A stretch of DNA of 54,857 nt from an uncultured Christensenella sp. (GTDB lineage Bacteria; Bacillota; Clostridia; Christensenellales; Borkfalkiaceae), in assembly GCA_910577375.1 (NCBI GenBank), contig CAJTLT010000001.1:1-54857 (forward strand), written 5' to 3'. The notes under the pieces are model-generated. The model was not told where the DNA came from, searched no databases, and was given only the letters and a program-made list of their open reading frames with translations. Position numbers and translations under genes: made by a program. How positions within the stretch are numbered: position 1 is the first letter of the stretch; the number at the start of each line of letters is the position of its first letter. This document shows positions 47,035-54,857 of the stretch, one piece after another.

Positions 47035-47964
47035 ATGCTCAAAAGTAAAGATTTACTTGGACTGAAAGATTGTTCGGCGGAAGAAATTTACGAAATTTTA
47101 GATACCGCCGCGCAAATGAAAAACCTTTTGAAATCGGATTGCAAACAGTCCGATATACTTCGCGGCAAATCGCTCGTAACGCTGTTTTATGAAAACAGTA
47201 CGCGCACACGCTCTTCATTCGAGCTTGCGGCTAAATATCTCGGCGCGAGCGAAGTAAATATTTCCGTTGCGACAAGCTCTGTTCAAAAGGGCGAAACTCT
47301 TATAGATACGGGCGAAACGCTCGACGCAATGCAGATTGATTATATCGTAATCCGCCACCCTATGGCGGGCGCGCCAAAACTTCTTGCCGAACATGTAAAG
47401 GCAAGCGTTCTGAACGGCGGCGACGGAATGCACGAGCATCCCACACAGGCTCTTTTGGATATGCTCACAATTCGTGAAGCTTTTGGGAAAATCAATGGCT
47501 TGAAGGTGGCAATCCTCGGCGATATCAAACACAGCCGCGTTGCAATGAGTAATCTTTTCGGTCTTAAAAAGCTTGGCGCGGAGGTGTATATGTACGCCCC
47601 CGCAACAATGATACCGAAAGAACTTGAAAAGCTGGGCGCGCATGTCTGTAAATCGCGCGAAGAAGCAATTGAGGGCGCGGACGCCGTAATGGGGCTCAGA
47701 ATTCAGCTCGAACGTCAGCACGGCGGGCTGTTTCCGTCGCTTTCGGAATACTCTAAATTTTACGGCGTGAACGACGCGCTGCTGAAATACGCTAAAAAGA
47801 ACGCGGTTGTTCTTCACCCTGGACCGGTTAACAGAGGCGTGGAGCTCACTCCGCAGTTGATAGACGGAGAAAAGAGCCTGATTTTGGAACAGGTTACAAA
47901 CGGCGTGGCTGTAAGAATGGCGCTTTTGAAACTCCTTGCCGAATACAGAGAGGCTAACGTATGA
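47035..47964 (+). CDS. pyrB: Aspartate carbamoyltransferase, catalytic chain
   Basis: A 309-residue enzyme of pyrimidine synthesis. Carbamoyl-phosphate motif STRTRSSFELAAKYLG, carbamoyl loop with HEHPTQALLDMLTI, and aspartate-binding HPGPVNRGVEL. Weak RBS AAGGAAAAA. First gene of the pyr operon behind the attenuator-like leader. No regulatory PyrI subunit is found here. The stop overlaps pyrC. Confidence 0.95.
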   Translation: MLKSKDLLGLKDCSAEEIYEILDTAAQMKNLLKSDCKQSDILRGKSLVTLFYENSTRTRSSFELAAKYLGASEVNISVATSSVQKGETLIDTGETLDAMQIDYIVIRHPMAGAPKLLAEHVKASVLNGGDGMHEHPTQALLDMLTIREAFGKINGLKVAILGDIKHSRVAMSNLFGLKKLGAEVYMYAPATMIPKELEKLGAHVCKSREEAIEGADAVMGLRIQLERQHGGLFPSLSEYSKFYGVNDALLKYAKKNAVVLHPGPVNRGVELTPQLIDGEKSLILEQVTNGVAVRMALLKLLAEYREANV

Positions 47965-49235
47965 AATTATTGATTAAAAACGGCGTTGTCGTAACTGAAA
48001 ACAAAGAAATCAAAGCCGATATACTTTTAAACGGAAAAACAATCGAAAAAATCGCTCCCGATATAAAGAATGTAAAAGACGTATGCGAAACGATTGACGC
48101 AAACGGAAAACACGTTCTTGCCGGTATTATAGATATGCACGTTCACTTGCGTGAGCCGGGATTCGAGGGAAAAGAAGATATAGAAAGCGGTTGCAAAGCG
48201 GCGGTAAAAGGCGGCGTTACACAGGTTTGCTGTATGCCCAATACCAACCCGGTATGCGATAATGCGGTGGTGGCAACTTATATTAAACACCGCGCGGAAG
48301 AGGTAAACCTTTGCAAAGTAAATCCCATAGGTTCGATAACCAAAGGGCAGAACGGAGAAAGCCTTTCTGATATCGGTAAAATGAAGGCGGCGGGCGTTGT
48401 CGCAATCAGCGACGACGGAAAATCCGTATCTGATTCTCAAATAATGCGGCTTGCTATGGAATACGCCAACGATTTCGATTTAAAATGCCTTTGCCACTGC
48501 GAGGACGGAAGCCTTGTGGACGGCGGCGTTGTTAACGAGGGCTATAATTCCACGCTTTGCGGGCTTAAAGGCAGTTTGCGTGCGGCAGAAGACATAATGA
48601 TTGCGCGGGATATCGCGCTTTCCGAAAGTCTGGATATTCCCGTTCACATTTGCCATGTTTCAACATACAGCGGCGCGGCTTTGATAAAAAGCGCAAAGGA
48701 ACGCGGCGTAAAAGTAACCGCGGAAACCTGCCCGCAATACTTTATTCTCACCGACGATATTATTACTTCTTACGACACAAATACAAAGGTTAATCCGCCC
48801 GTGAGGGAAGAAAAGGATAAACAGGCTATAATTCGGGCTTTGAAAGACGGCACTATCGACTGCATAGTAACCGACCACGCGCCCCATTCGTTAAAGGACA
48901 AGCAGGTTGAATACAATCTCGCCGCTTTCGGTATAAGCGGAATAGAAACGAGTTTTGCGCTCAGCTACACTTACCTTGTAAAATCGGGATTAATGACTTT
49001 GGGCGAGCTTTCCGAAAAAATGAGCCGTAATCCCGCAAAAATTTTGGGGCTTGACGGCGGCGAACTTAAAGAAGGCGCGGCGGCGGATTTGACAATCGTC
49101 GATTTAAATGAAAAATACGTTATCGACGGAAACAAATTCGTATCCAAGGGTAAGAACACGCCGTTTAACGGCTTTGAAGTTTACGGCGCGGTAAAATATA
49201 CAATCGTAAACGGCGAAATCAAATATAAAGCTTAA
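47961..49235 (+). CDS. pyrC: Dihydroorotase (type I)
   Basis: A 424-residue amidohydrolase-family dihydroorotase. Metal-binding HVHLREPG, later HCE, HVS and DHAPHS motifs fit class I. The ATG lies in an ATGA overlap with pyrB. Catalyses ring closure of carbamoyl-aspartate. A distant hydantoinase/allantoinase is unlikely in this context. Confidence 0.93.
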   Translation: MKLLIKNGVVVTENKEIKADILLNGKTIEKIAPDIKNVKDVCETIDANGKHVLAGIIDMHVHLREPGFEGKEDIESGCKAAVKGGVTQVCCMPNTNPVCDNAVVATYIKHRAEEVNLCKVNPIGSITKGQNGESLSDIGKMKAAGVVAISDDGKSVSDSQIMRLAMEYANDFDLKCLCHCEDGSLVDGGVVNEGYNSTLCGLKGSLRAAEDIMIARDIALSESLDIPVHICHVSTYSGAALIKSAKERGVKVTAETCPQYFILTDDIITSYDTNTKVNPPVREEKDKQAIIRALKDGTIDCIVTDHAPHSLKDKQVEYNLAAFGISGIETSFALSYTYLVKSGLMTLGELSEKMSRNPAKILGLDGGELKEGAAADLTIVDLNEKYVIDGNKFVSKGKNTPFNGFEVYGAVKYTIVNGEIKYKA

Positions 49236-49255
49236 AATTTCAAGAGGATATAAAA

Positions 49256-50170
49256 ATGGTTGATAAACTTATTGAAAAAATTATCGAGTTGCAAAATCCC
49301 ACGTGCGTAGGGCTGGACACTGATTTCAATTATCTGCCCGAAGAAATGAAAAAGGATATTTCCACGTTTGAGGGCGCGGCGGAAGCTATCGCTGAATTCA
49401 ATATGAATATCATCGATAAAATATGCGATATAGTTCCCTCCGTAAAAGTGCAGGTTGCTTATTACGAAATGTACGGTCACGCGGGTATGCAGGCTTTCGA
49501 ATATACGGTAAATTATGCCCGCGGGCGCGGACTTATCGTTATTGCGGATTGCAAACGCAACGACATAGGTTCAACTGCTGGTTGCTACTCCAAGGCTTAT
49601 CTTGGTAAAACTTCTTTAAACGATAAAAGTTTACGTGCGGTGGAAGCGGATATGCTCACCGTTAACGGATATCTCGGTTTCGACGGTATAAAACCTTTTA
49701 TAGAAGATATAAAAAAATACGATAAATCTATTTTCGCGCTTGTAAAAACCTCTAATCCGTCAAGCGGAGAGTTCCAGAATTTAAAGCTTGAAAACGGAAA
49801 ATTCATTTACGAGCAAATGGGTGAGCTTGTTTCGGAATGGGGGAAAGACACTATAGGAAAATACGGCTATTCCGACGTGGGCGCGGTAGTCGGCGCAACC
49901 CACCCCGAAGAAGCTGAAAGGCTCAGAAAACAGCTTTCTCACACATTCTTTTTAATCCCCGGTTACGGCGCGCAGGGCGGCAGTGCAAAAATGCTCAAAG
50001 TTTGTTTCGATAAAAACGGCTTGGGCGGCGTGGTGAACTCTTCACGCGGAATTATCTGCGCTTATAAAGACGTGCATTACAGCGGAATGAACTACGCGGA
50101 CGCGGCCCGCGCGGCTTGTATAGATATGCAGCAGGACCTTGCGGGCGTAATAGGTAAAATGGGCAAATAA
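49256..50170 (+). CDS. pyrF: Orotidine 5'-phosphate decarboxylase (PyrF subfamily 2)
   Basis: A 304-residue protein; longer than the common 230-residue type and matching the subfamily typified by Mycobacterium. Catalytic DCKRNDIGSTAGCYS and the late GYGAQGGSAKML phosphate-binding loop. Unusually placed between pyrC and pyrK. 20 bp after pyrC. Confidence 0.92.
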   Translation: MVDKLIEKIIELQNPTCVGLDTDFNYLPEEMKKDISTFEGAAEAIAEFNMNIIDKICDIVPSVKVQVAYYEMYGHAGMQAFEYTVNYARGRGLIVIADCKRNDIGSTAGCYSKAYLGKTSLNDKSLRAVEADMLTVNGYLGFDGIKPFIEDIKKYDKSIFALVKTSNPSSGEFQNLKLENGKFIYEQMGELVSEWGKDTIGKYGYSDVGAVVGATHPEEAERLRKQLSHTFFLIPGYGAQGGSAKMLKVCFDKNGLGGVVNSSRGIICAYKDVHYSGMNYADAARAACIDMQQDLAGVIGKMGK

Positions 50171-50929
50171 ATGAAAGACTTGTTATCCGTTGTTAAAGAC
50201 AACCGCGAAATTGCGGAAAACATTTATATGATTACACTGACGCTGCCCGAAAGCGCCGGCGCTTTGCACGGCGGGCAGTTTGTGAATTTGTCTACGGGCG
50301 ACAATTCGCTTTTACTGCGCAGACCTCTCGGGGTTTGTATAGAGGAAAACAACGAATTAAGCCTGTGCTATCAGGTTAAGGGAAAGGGCACGAAAAAACT
50401 TACCGAAGCAAAGGCGGGGGATAAATTAAAAGTTTTATTGCCGCTGGGTAATTATTTTGATTTGTCAGCTTATAAAAACGTTGCCGTTGTCGGCGGCGGG
50501 GTCGGGGTGTTCCCTTTAATCGCGTCTTTGCGTGAAAACAAGGATAAAAATTTTTACGCTTATATGGGGTTCCGCAATAAAAATGCGGTTTGTCTTTTAA
50601 ACGAGTTTTCGCATTGCAAATCTTATACCGTAACAACCGACGACGGCAGTTACGGTAAAAAGGGTAACGCGGTGCAGGCTTTTTTTGAAGATATCGATAA
50701 ATTGAATGTCGACGCGATAATTTCCTGCGGTCCGCCCATAATGTTAAAAGCATTGAAAAGCGGGCTTAACGGCCGCGGGATAAAAACGCCTTGCTTCGTA
50801 TCGCTGGAAGAGCGTATGGGTTGCGGAATGGGTGCGTGCCTTGTGTGCGTTTGTAAAACTTCCGACGGGAAGAACGCACGCGTCTGCAAAGACGGTCCTG
50901 TTTTCGAGATTAATTCCGTAGAACTGTAA
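50171..50929 (+). CDS. pyrK: Dihydroorotate dehydrogenase electron-transfer subunit
   Basis: A 252-residue FAD and [2Fe-2S] protein. FAD-binding RRPLGVC, NAD-binding GGGVGVFPLIASL, and the C-terminal cluster motif MGCGMGACLVCVCK...ARVCKDGPVF. Pairs with the class 1B PyrD made from this operon. It directly abuts pyrF with no gap. Confidence 0.93.
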   Translation: MKDLLSVVKDNREIAENIYMITLTLPESAGALHGGQFVNLSTGDNSLLLRRPLGVCIEENNELSLCYQVKGKGTKKLTEAKAGDKLKVLLPLGNYFDLSAYKNVAVVGGGVGVFPLIASLRENKDKNFYAYMGFRNKNAVCLLNEFSHCKSYTVTTDDGSYGKKGNAVQAFFEDIDKLNVDAIISCGPPIMLKALKSGLNGRGIKTPCFVSLEERMGCGMGACLVCVCKTSDGKNARVCKDGPVFEINSVEL

Positions 50930-51471
50930 TGGAAGAAGTTATCGCAAAAAGAAAGAACAGTTTAGGCATAGGTTTTATAAGTATGTCTGTTATCGGCGTG
51001 GTTTTGGGCGCCGTTTGCTTAGGCATCGGTATTACACAGGATTTGCTGGGCGCAATCATTCTCGGACTTGCAGTCGGGTTGATTTTTACGGGCGTGGGCG
51101 TTTGGATGGCGGTTAAATTTTACAAATCGCCTAAAAACATAATAGTTTACCGCGACGGCGTTTTGACACTCGGCGATAAAGCTACTTGTTCTCCGCTCGA
51201 TATTGCGGGCTGCAAAATAATCGTTACAAGAAGAAACGGCGTAGTGGACAGATGGGGCAAGGTTGAAATTACTCTTAATGACGGGCGCAAATATACTCTC
51301 GACTATGTGGATTACGTTGAATCCGTTCAGCAAAGGCTTAGCGAGCTTAAAGAGGAATGCTATAACAATCTTATGAAACAGTATGCAGAGGGAGAGGCGG
51401 CTGCGGCAGAATCTTCGAACTATTCGGAGAATAAGGAAGAAAATCAGGAAGACAATCCTTTTGATATTTAA
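50929..51471 (+). CDS. Membrane protein of unknown function inside the pyr operon
   Basis: A 180-residue protein with two TM helices (about 14-36 and 40-64), then a soluble domain (75-150) of beta character containing IIVYRDGVLTLGDKATCSPLDI and an acidic tail. Its ATG overlaps the pyrK stop (TAATG), so it is co-translated. No family recognised; it may be a bystander or linked to pyrimidine or membrane homeostasis. Confidence 0.65.
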   Translation: MEEVIAKRKNSLGIGFISMSVIGVVLGAVCLGIGITQDLLGAIILGLAVGLIFTGVGVWMAVKFYKSPKNIIVYRDGVLTLGDKATCSPLDIAGCKIIVTRRNGVVDRWGKVEITLNDGRKYTLDYVDYVESVQQRLSELKEECYNNLMKQYAEGEAAAAESSNYSENKEENQEDNPFDI

Positions 51472-51557
51472 GGTAATAAGAGTTGTAAACCGTACATAAT
51501 ACGGCGCATTAAAATAAAACTGCCGAGGGTTTGAAATTTCCGGCAAAAGGTAAAAAA

Positions 51558-52469
51558 ATGGCTGATTTAAGTGTAAACATATGCGGGGTGAAATTCAAAA
51601 ACCCCGTGATAGCGGCAAGCGGAACTTACGGGTTCGGGCGGGAATATAACGAACTTTACGATATCTCCATGATAGGAGGAATAAGTACAAAGGGTATGAC
51701 TTTGGAACCCCGCCTCGGCAATCCCGTTCCGAGAATAGCGGAGGGCACAAGCGTTATTTTAAACGCGGTAGGCTTGCAGAATCCCGGCGCAGAGCATTTT
51801 ATTAAGTATGATTTGCCGTTTTTAAGAGAAAAAGGCATTGTGATTATTGCCAACGTAGCGGGCAAAACTTTGGAAGATTACGGCGAAATCTGCAAAAAGC
51901 TTGACGGCTTAGCGGATATGGTTGAGCTGAACATTTCCTGCCCCAACGTGCGTGCGGGGGGTATGGCTTTCGGTATTAAACCCCAAAGTATACTTGAAGT
52001 AACGCGCGTTGCAAAGGACGGATTAAAGAAAACGCCGCTTATAGTTAAACTTTCCCCGAACGTTGAAAGTATTGCGGTAAACGCGCAGTTTGCAGAGCAG
52101 GGCGGCGCGGATTGCATATCGCTTGTAAATACTTTTACCGGTATGGTAATCGATTTGGAAAAGCGTAAACCCGTGATTGCAAACAATACCGGCGGAGTAT
52201 CGGGCGCGGGTATAAAACCCATAGCCGTAAAAATGGTATACGAGGCGGCGCATGCCGTTAAAATTCCCGTAATAGGAATGGGCGGAATTATGAACGGAGA
52301 GGACGCGATAGAGTTTATGATGGCAGGGGCAAAGGCTGTTCAGGTAGGCACTGCAAACTTTGCAAATCCTTATGCAATGCCCGAAATAATATCGCAAATG
52401 AACGCTTGGCTTGATAGCCGCAAAATTAAAAACGTGAACGAAATTATAGACACGGTTAAAATGAATTAG
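51558..52469 (+). CDS. pyrD: Dihydroorotate dehydrogenase, class 1B catalytic subunit
   Basis: A 303-residue FMN enzyme. I start it at 51558 (MADLSVNICG) because AAAGG lies 7 nt before the ATG; an ATG 27 bp earlier lacks a good RBS. Class 1 motifs AASGTYGFG, NISCPNVR with the active cysteine, and GMGGIMNGEDAIEFMMAGA. Works with PyrK to pass electrons to NAD+. Separated from pyrK by the membrane-protein gene. Confidence 0.93.
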   Translation: MADLSVNICGVKFKNPVIAASGTYGFGREYNELYDISMIGGISTKGMTLEPRLGNPVPRIAEGTSVILNAVGLQNPGAEHFIKYDLPFLREKGIVIIANVAGKTLEDYGEICKKLDGLADMVELNISCPNVRAGGMAFGIKPQSILEVTRVAKDGLKKTPLIVKLSPNVESIAVNAQFAEQGGADCISLVNTFTGMVIDLEKRKPVIANNTGGVSGAGIKPIAVKMVYEAAHAVKIPVIGMGGIMNGEDAIEFMMAGAKAVQVGTANFANPYAMPEIISQMNAWLDSRKIKNVNEIIDTVKMN

Positions 52470-52481
52470 ATACTTTAATTC

Positions 52482-52502
52482 AAGTATATATGCGGGTCAA
52501 TT
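52482..52502 (+). repeat. 21-bp intergenic motif, copy upstream of pyrE
   Basis: AAGTATATATGCGGGTCAATT, similar to 60-80 and 4232-4252 (AAGCATAT..GCGGGGYAATT). In this and the 4232 copy it precedes an RBS. Confidence 0.4.
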
Positions 52503-52523
52503 TAATAAAAAGGAGCAAAAATT

Positions 52524-53180
52524 ATGACTTATAAAGAGCAGTTTATAAAATTTATGGTTGAAAACGGCGTGCTTAAATTCGGCGAATTTACGCTGAAAAG
52601 CGGAAGAAAAGCGCCTTACTTCATTAATACCGGCAACTACAAATCGGGCGCGCAGCTTGCAAAACTCGGCGAATATTACGCGCATTGCATTGCGGAAAAT
52701 AATATAAAAGCGCAAACCCTTGTCGGCCCCGCTTACAAGGGTATACCCCTTGCGGTTACAACGGCTGTTTCTCTTTATACAAACCACGGCATCGACCTCG
52801 ATTACTGTTTCGACAGAAAAGAGGTGAAAGATCACGGCGAGGGCGGACTATTTGTCGGCAAACAGCTTGAAGACGGTGAAAAGGTAATTATTATAGAGGA
52901 CGTAATGACTTCGGGTAAAGCTCTCCGTGAAATATTGCCCAAACTCAAAGCAAGTGCGGACGTGGAAATTGCGGGAATGGTAATTTCCGTTGACAGAATG
53001 GAGCGCGGGCTTGAAAGCAGCCTTTCCGCCGTGCAGGAAGTTTACAAGGAATTCGGCGTAAAGGTTTATTCGATAGTCACAATGGCGGATATAATTTCCG
53101 CAATAGAAAACGGTATTATCGAAGGCAGAGAGTATCTTGACAAGATGAAAGAATACCGCAAAACTTACGGCGTAGAATAA
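52524..53180 (+). CDS. pyrE: Orotate phosphoribosyltransferase
   Basis: A 218-residue phosphoribosyltransferase. PRPP loop VIIIEDVMTSGKAL and KSGRKAPYFINTG match PyrE. RBS AAGGAG before ATG. Last gene of the pyr operon, ended by a strong terminator. Confidence 0.94.
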   Translation: MTYKEQFIKFMVENGVLKFGEFTLKSGRKAPYFINTGNYKSGAQLAKLGEYYAHCIAENNIKAQTLVGPAYKGIPLAVTTAVSLYTNHGIDLDYCFDRKEVKDHGEGGLFVGKQLEDGEKVIIIEDVMTSGKALREILPKLKASADVEIAGMVISVDRMERGLESSLSAVQEVYKEFGVKVYSIVTMADIISAIENGIIEGREYLDKMKEYRKTYGVE

Positions 53181-53188
53181 TTTAATTT

Positions 53189-53229
53189 AAAAGCCCCGCC
53201 TTGCCGATAAGCAAGGCGGGGCTTTTGTA
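53189..53229. terminator. Terminator after pyrE
   Basis: 16-bp stem AAAAGCCCCGCCTTGC with GCAAGGCGGGGCTTTT; bidirectional between pyrE and the deacetylase gene. Confidence 0.9.
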
Positions 53230-53236
53230 TTTCAGC

Positions 53237-53926
53237 TCAAAAAGCGGAAAACGTGTAGTCAAGATTGCGGTAGTATTTTATGATATCTTTAAGCGCTTCG
53301 GCTGTAGCGGTTTTTGTGGTGGAATCGTGCGCCAAAAGCACTATAAAATCTGAATTAGACGGAGTGGTTACGGAAGCTTTTACAAGTTGTGCGGGTTTTG
53401 GGTTGACAAATTCCGCGTCGCGCGTGGAAGCGTTCCAATCGATATAGCGCATGCCGTGCTCCGTTACGGCGTTAATCAAAGAAGTGGAAAGACCATAGCT
53501 TCCGCCGGGGAAGCGGTAAAGCGTGGAGGTTTTGCCCGAAATTTCTTTTATAACCGCATTGCATTTATCTATGTCTTCCAGAAGCTTATCGGGCGAGGCG
53601 TAAATATTTTTGTATTCGTGGGAATAGGTGTGAACGGCAACGGTGTGCCCTTCTTCTATTTCGCGTTTAATAAGGTATTTGCGCGTTTCGGCGTTTTTGC
53701 CTATTATAAAAAACGTGGCTTTTACGTTTTCTTCTTTAAGCACGTCAAGAATTTTCGGCGTAACTCTGTCGCTCGGTCCGTCGTCAAAAGTAAGATAAAT
53801 AGTTTTTCCCGACCTGTCGTCGGCAAACGAAACCGCGCTTTTGCCGAAAGCCATACCGCCTACGAAAACAATCAGGATAGCGCACATTAATAGCGCCGCG
53901 CATATCGCGGTGAAATTTCTGTTCAT
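53237..53926 (-). CDS. Polysaccharide deacetylase, membrane-anchored
   Basis: A 229-residue NodB-family protein with an N-terminal TM anchor (about 8-28). Motif 1 LTFDDGPSD (metal and catalytic Asp), motif 2 HTYSHEY (metal His), RFPGGS, and later LLAHDST. Probably deacetylates peptidoglycan or a spore/sugar polymer (PdaA-like). Minus strand, convergent with pyrE. Confidence 0.85.
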   Translation of the reverse strand: MNRNFTAICAALLMCAILIVFVGGMAFGKSAVSFADDRSGKTIYLTFDDGPSDRVTPKILDVLKEENVKATFFIIGKNAETRKYLIKREIEEGHTVAVHTYSHEYKNIYASPDKLLEDIDKCNAVIKEISGKTSTLYRFPGGSYGLSTSLINAVTEHGMRYIDWNASTRDAEFVNPKPAQLVKASVTTPSNSDFIVLLAHDSTTKTATAEALKDIIKYYRNLDYTFSAF

Positions 53927-53978
53927 ACCCGTATTTTGCGCGTAATTTCCAAATTAATACAAAACGGGTGCGGTAGAT

Positions 53979-54659
53979 TTAGTACAGCTTTACGTTTATA
54001 ACGGTGTCCGCCACGGCGATTTGCAGCTTGCGCATGTCTTTCGAATAAATGTAACCGTTTTTCAAAAGTTCACATTTTTTTGTCAGCCGCCGTAAATGTT
54101 CCGAAAAGCAGTTGTCTGCGTTCGCTTTCATTAGTCCGTTTAAGGTGTTTTCAATGCCTGCCAACACGGCTTTTGCGTTGTTTTGAGTATATTCTCCCGT
54201 ATCCAGCGCGTTTGCGCATTCATATGCCATATGCGACACAGATTGTAAAGTGTTAAGGTTGCCGGTATAAAGCTCCGTTTTGCTTTTTGCCGCCGGCGAT
54301 TGTAAAATATATTCGTCTTTTTCCACGGACAGCACTTCACAATCGAGGTTTCTTTGTTTAAGGCTTTTGCAAACTGCTTGCGCGTCCTGAACGTTGTAAT
54401 AGCACGATACCGTAATATAATAAGCGTTTCCGTATTCCAAAACATAGCCCGCGCCTCCGTAGCTTGAAACGGCGTCTGAAACAGAGCCTGCAGAAACGGC
54501 GTTGTCTTTTACTGCGTAACATACGAAATAGAACGCGGATTTAAAACGTATTTTGTTTCCCGCACACGAAACGGAAAAAATTATTATCGCGGCGGTTACT
54601 GTAAGAACCGCCGCCAAAGAAATAAAGAAGGGTGAAACTTTTTGCCCGCGCAATCTCAT
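53979..54659 (-). CDS. Membrane-anchored protein, SPOR-like middle, unknown
   Basis: A 226-residue protein with an N-terminal TM (about 12-34). The segment AGYVLEYGNAYYITVSCYYNVQDAQAVCKSLKQRNLDCEVLSVE (about 70-112) looks like a SPOR fold, which binds glycan-stripped septal peptidoglycan. The C-terminal helical part lacks a known domain. Possibly sporulation- or division-associated. Upstream of the deacetylase gene in the same direction with a 52-bp gap. Confidence 0.55.
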   Translation of the reverse strand: MRLRGQKVSPFFISLAAVLTVTAAIIIFSVSCAGNKIRFKSAFYFVCYAVKDNAVSAGSVSDAVSSYGGAGYVLEYGNAYYITVSCYYNVQDAQAVCKSLKQRNLDCEVLSVEKDEYILQSPAAKSKTELYTGNLNTLQSVSHMAYECANALDTGEYTQNNAKAVLAGIENTLNGLMKANADNCFSEHLRRLTKKCELLKNGYIYSKDMRKLQIAVADTVINVKLY

Positions 54660-54715
54660 ATTATAAGATATTTTGTCCGCCGCAAATTTAAAACTTAAAT
54701 ATTCGCTAAAAACGC

Positions 54716-54743
54716 TTGCAAAAATTATTTTATTTGATATAAT
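54716..54743 (+). promoter_or_regulatory. Promoter for a tRNA at the right edge
   Basis: TTGCAA (54716-54721), 16-bp spacer, TATAAT (54738-54743). It points to the tRNA-like sequence at 54839. Confidence 0.5.
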
Positions 54744-54838
54744 AATATAGTCAATCGGTCAGTTTGTTTTTGCGTGTCTTCGGTTAACAGGTAATTTATA
54801 AAAGCGCAAGATTGATAATAAACCAAGTAAATATCCGT

Positions 54839-54857
54839 GCTACTGTGGCTCAGCCGG
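54839..54857 (+). tRNA. Truncated tRNA 5' end
   Basis: GCTACTG (acceptor strand), T8, G9, then GCTCAGCCGG, which matches tRNA positions 10-19 (GCTC D-stem, A14, GG at 18-19). The gene runs off the window, so anticodon and isotype cannot be read. Confidence 0.55.

Overview
The window looks like a chromosomal segment of a spore-forming-lineage Firmicute (Clostridia; lifestyle and order inferred, possibly a Christensenellales-type uncultured gut bacterium). Support: the mrnC-rlmB-sigma-dnaX-ybaB-recR order, the yabP-yabQ-divIC sporulation/division cluster, a SpoVB-type flippase, a CwlD-type amidase, a class 1B PyrD/PyrK pair, intermediate GC and strong Shine-Dalgarno sites. The host backbone has two parts, 1-11.14 kb and 24.87-54.86 kb.

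Left host part: amidase (minus); then plus-strand mrnC, rlmB, sigma factor, dnaX, ybaB, recR, a divergent gpsA, typA, yabP, yabQ, divIC, a Ppx/GppA-type phosphatase, an M50-type membrane protease and a small zinc-ribbon protein (minus).

Central element, 11,137-24,869: about 13.7 kb in which every recognised gene is on the minus strand, bounded by a 16-bp direct repeat and lying just upstream of the gyrB promoter. I read it as an integrated filamentous-phage-like (inovirus-like) provirus. It encodes an HUH rolling-circle Rep, a Zot/pI-like ATPase with N-terminal membrane segments, two large membrane-anchored surface/adsorption candidates (one with InlB-type repeats), a third small membrane protein, two 30-31-residue hydrophobic peptides, a 98-residue single-TM protein behind a perfect consensus promoter (possible major coat protein), an ssDNA-binding-protein candidate, a SprT-like metalloprotease, several small unknowns and an IS30-family DDE transposase. 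The transposase shares a 20-bp ribosome-binding region with another element gene, so it is probably part of the element. Non-coding parts hold large cruciforms beside rep, two perfect DnaA boxes, four copies of an 18-bp palindrome, and a plus-strand three-way-junction RNA candidate with its own promoter and terminator. This is the most novel part of the window.

Right host part: gyrB-gyrA; a P-type ATPase (minus); serS followed by a decayed reading frame; a membrane protein; a GT-like unknown (minus); a DEDDh exonuclease with an RsmF-like rRNA methyltransferase; a 1,436-residue surface protein (minus); a pair of half-size TSUP permeases; a SpoVB-type flippase (minus); a LysM protein; a Cys-containing unknown; a metallophosphatase; the pyrB-C-F-K-(membrane protein)-D-E pyrimidine operon behind a terminator-like leader; a polysaccharide deacetylase and a membrane-anchored unknown (both minus); and the 5' end of a probable tRNA cut by the right edge.
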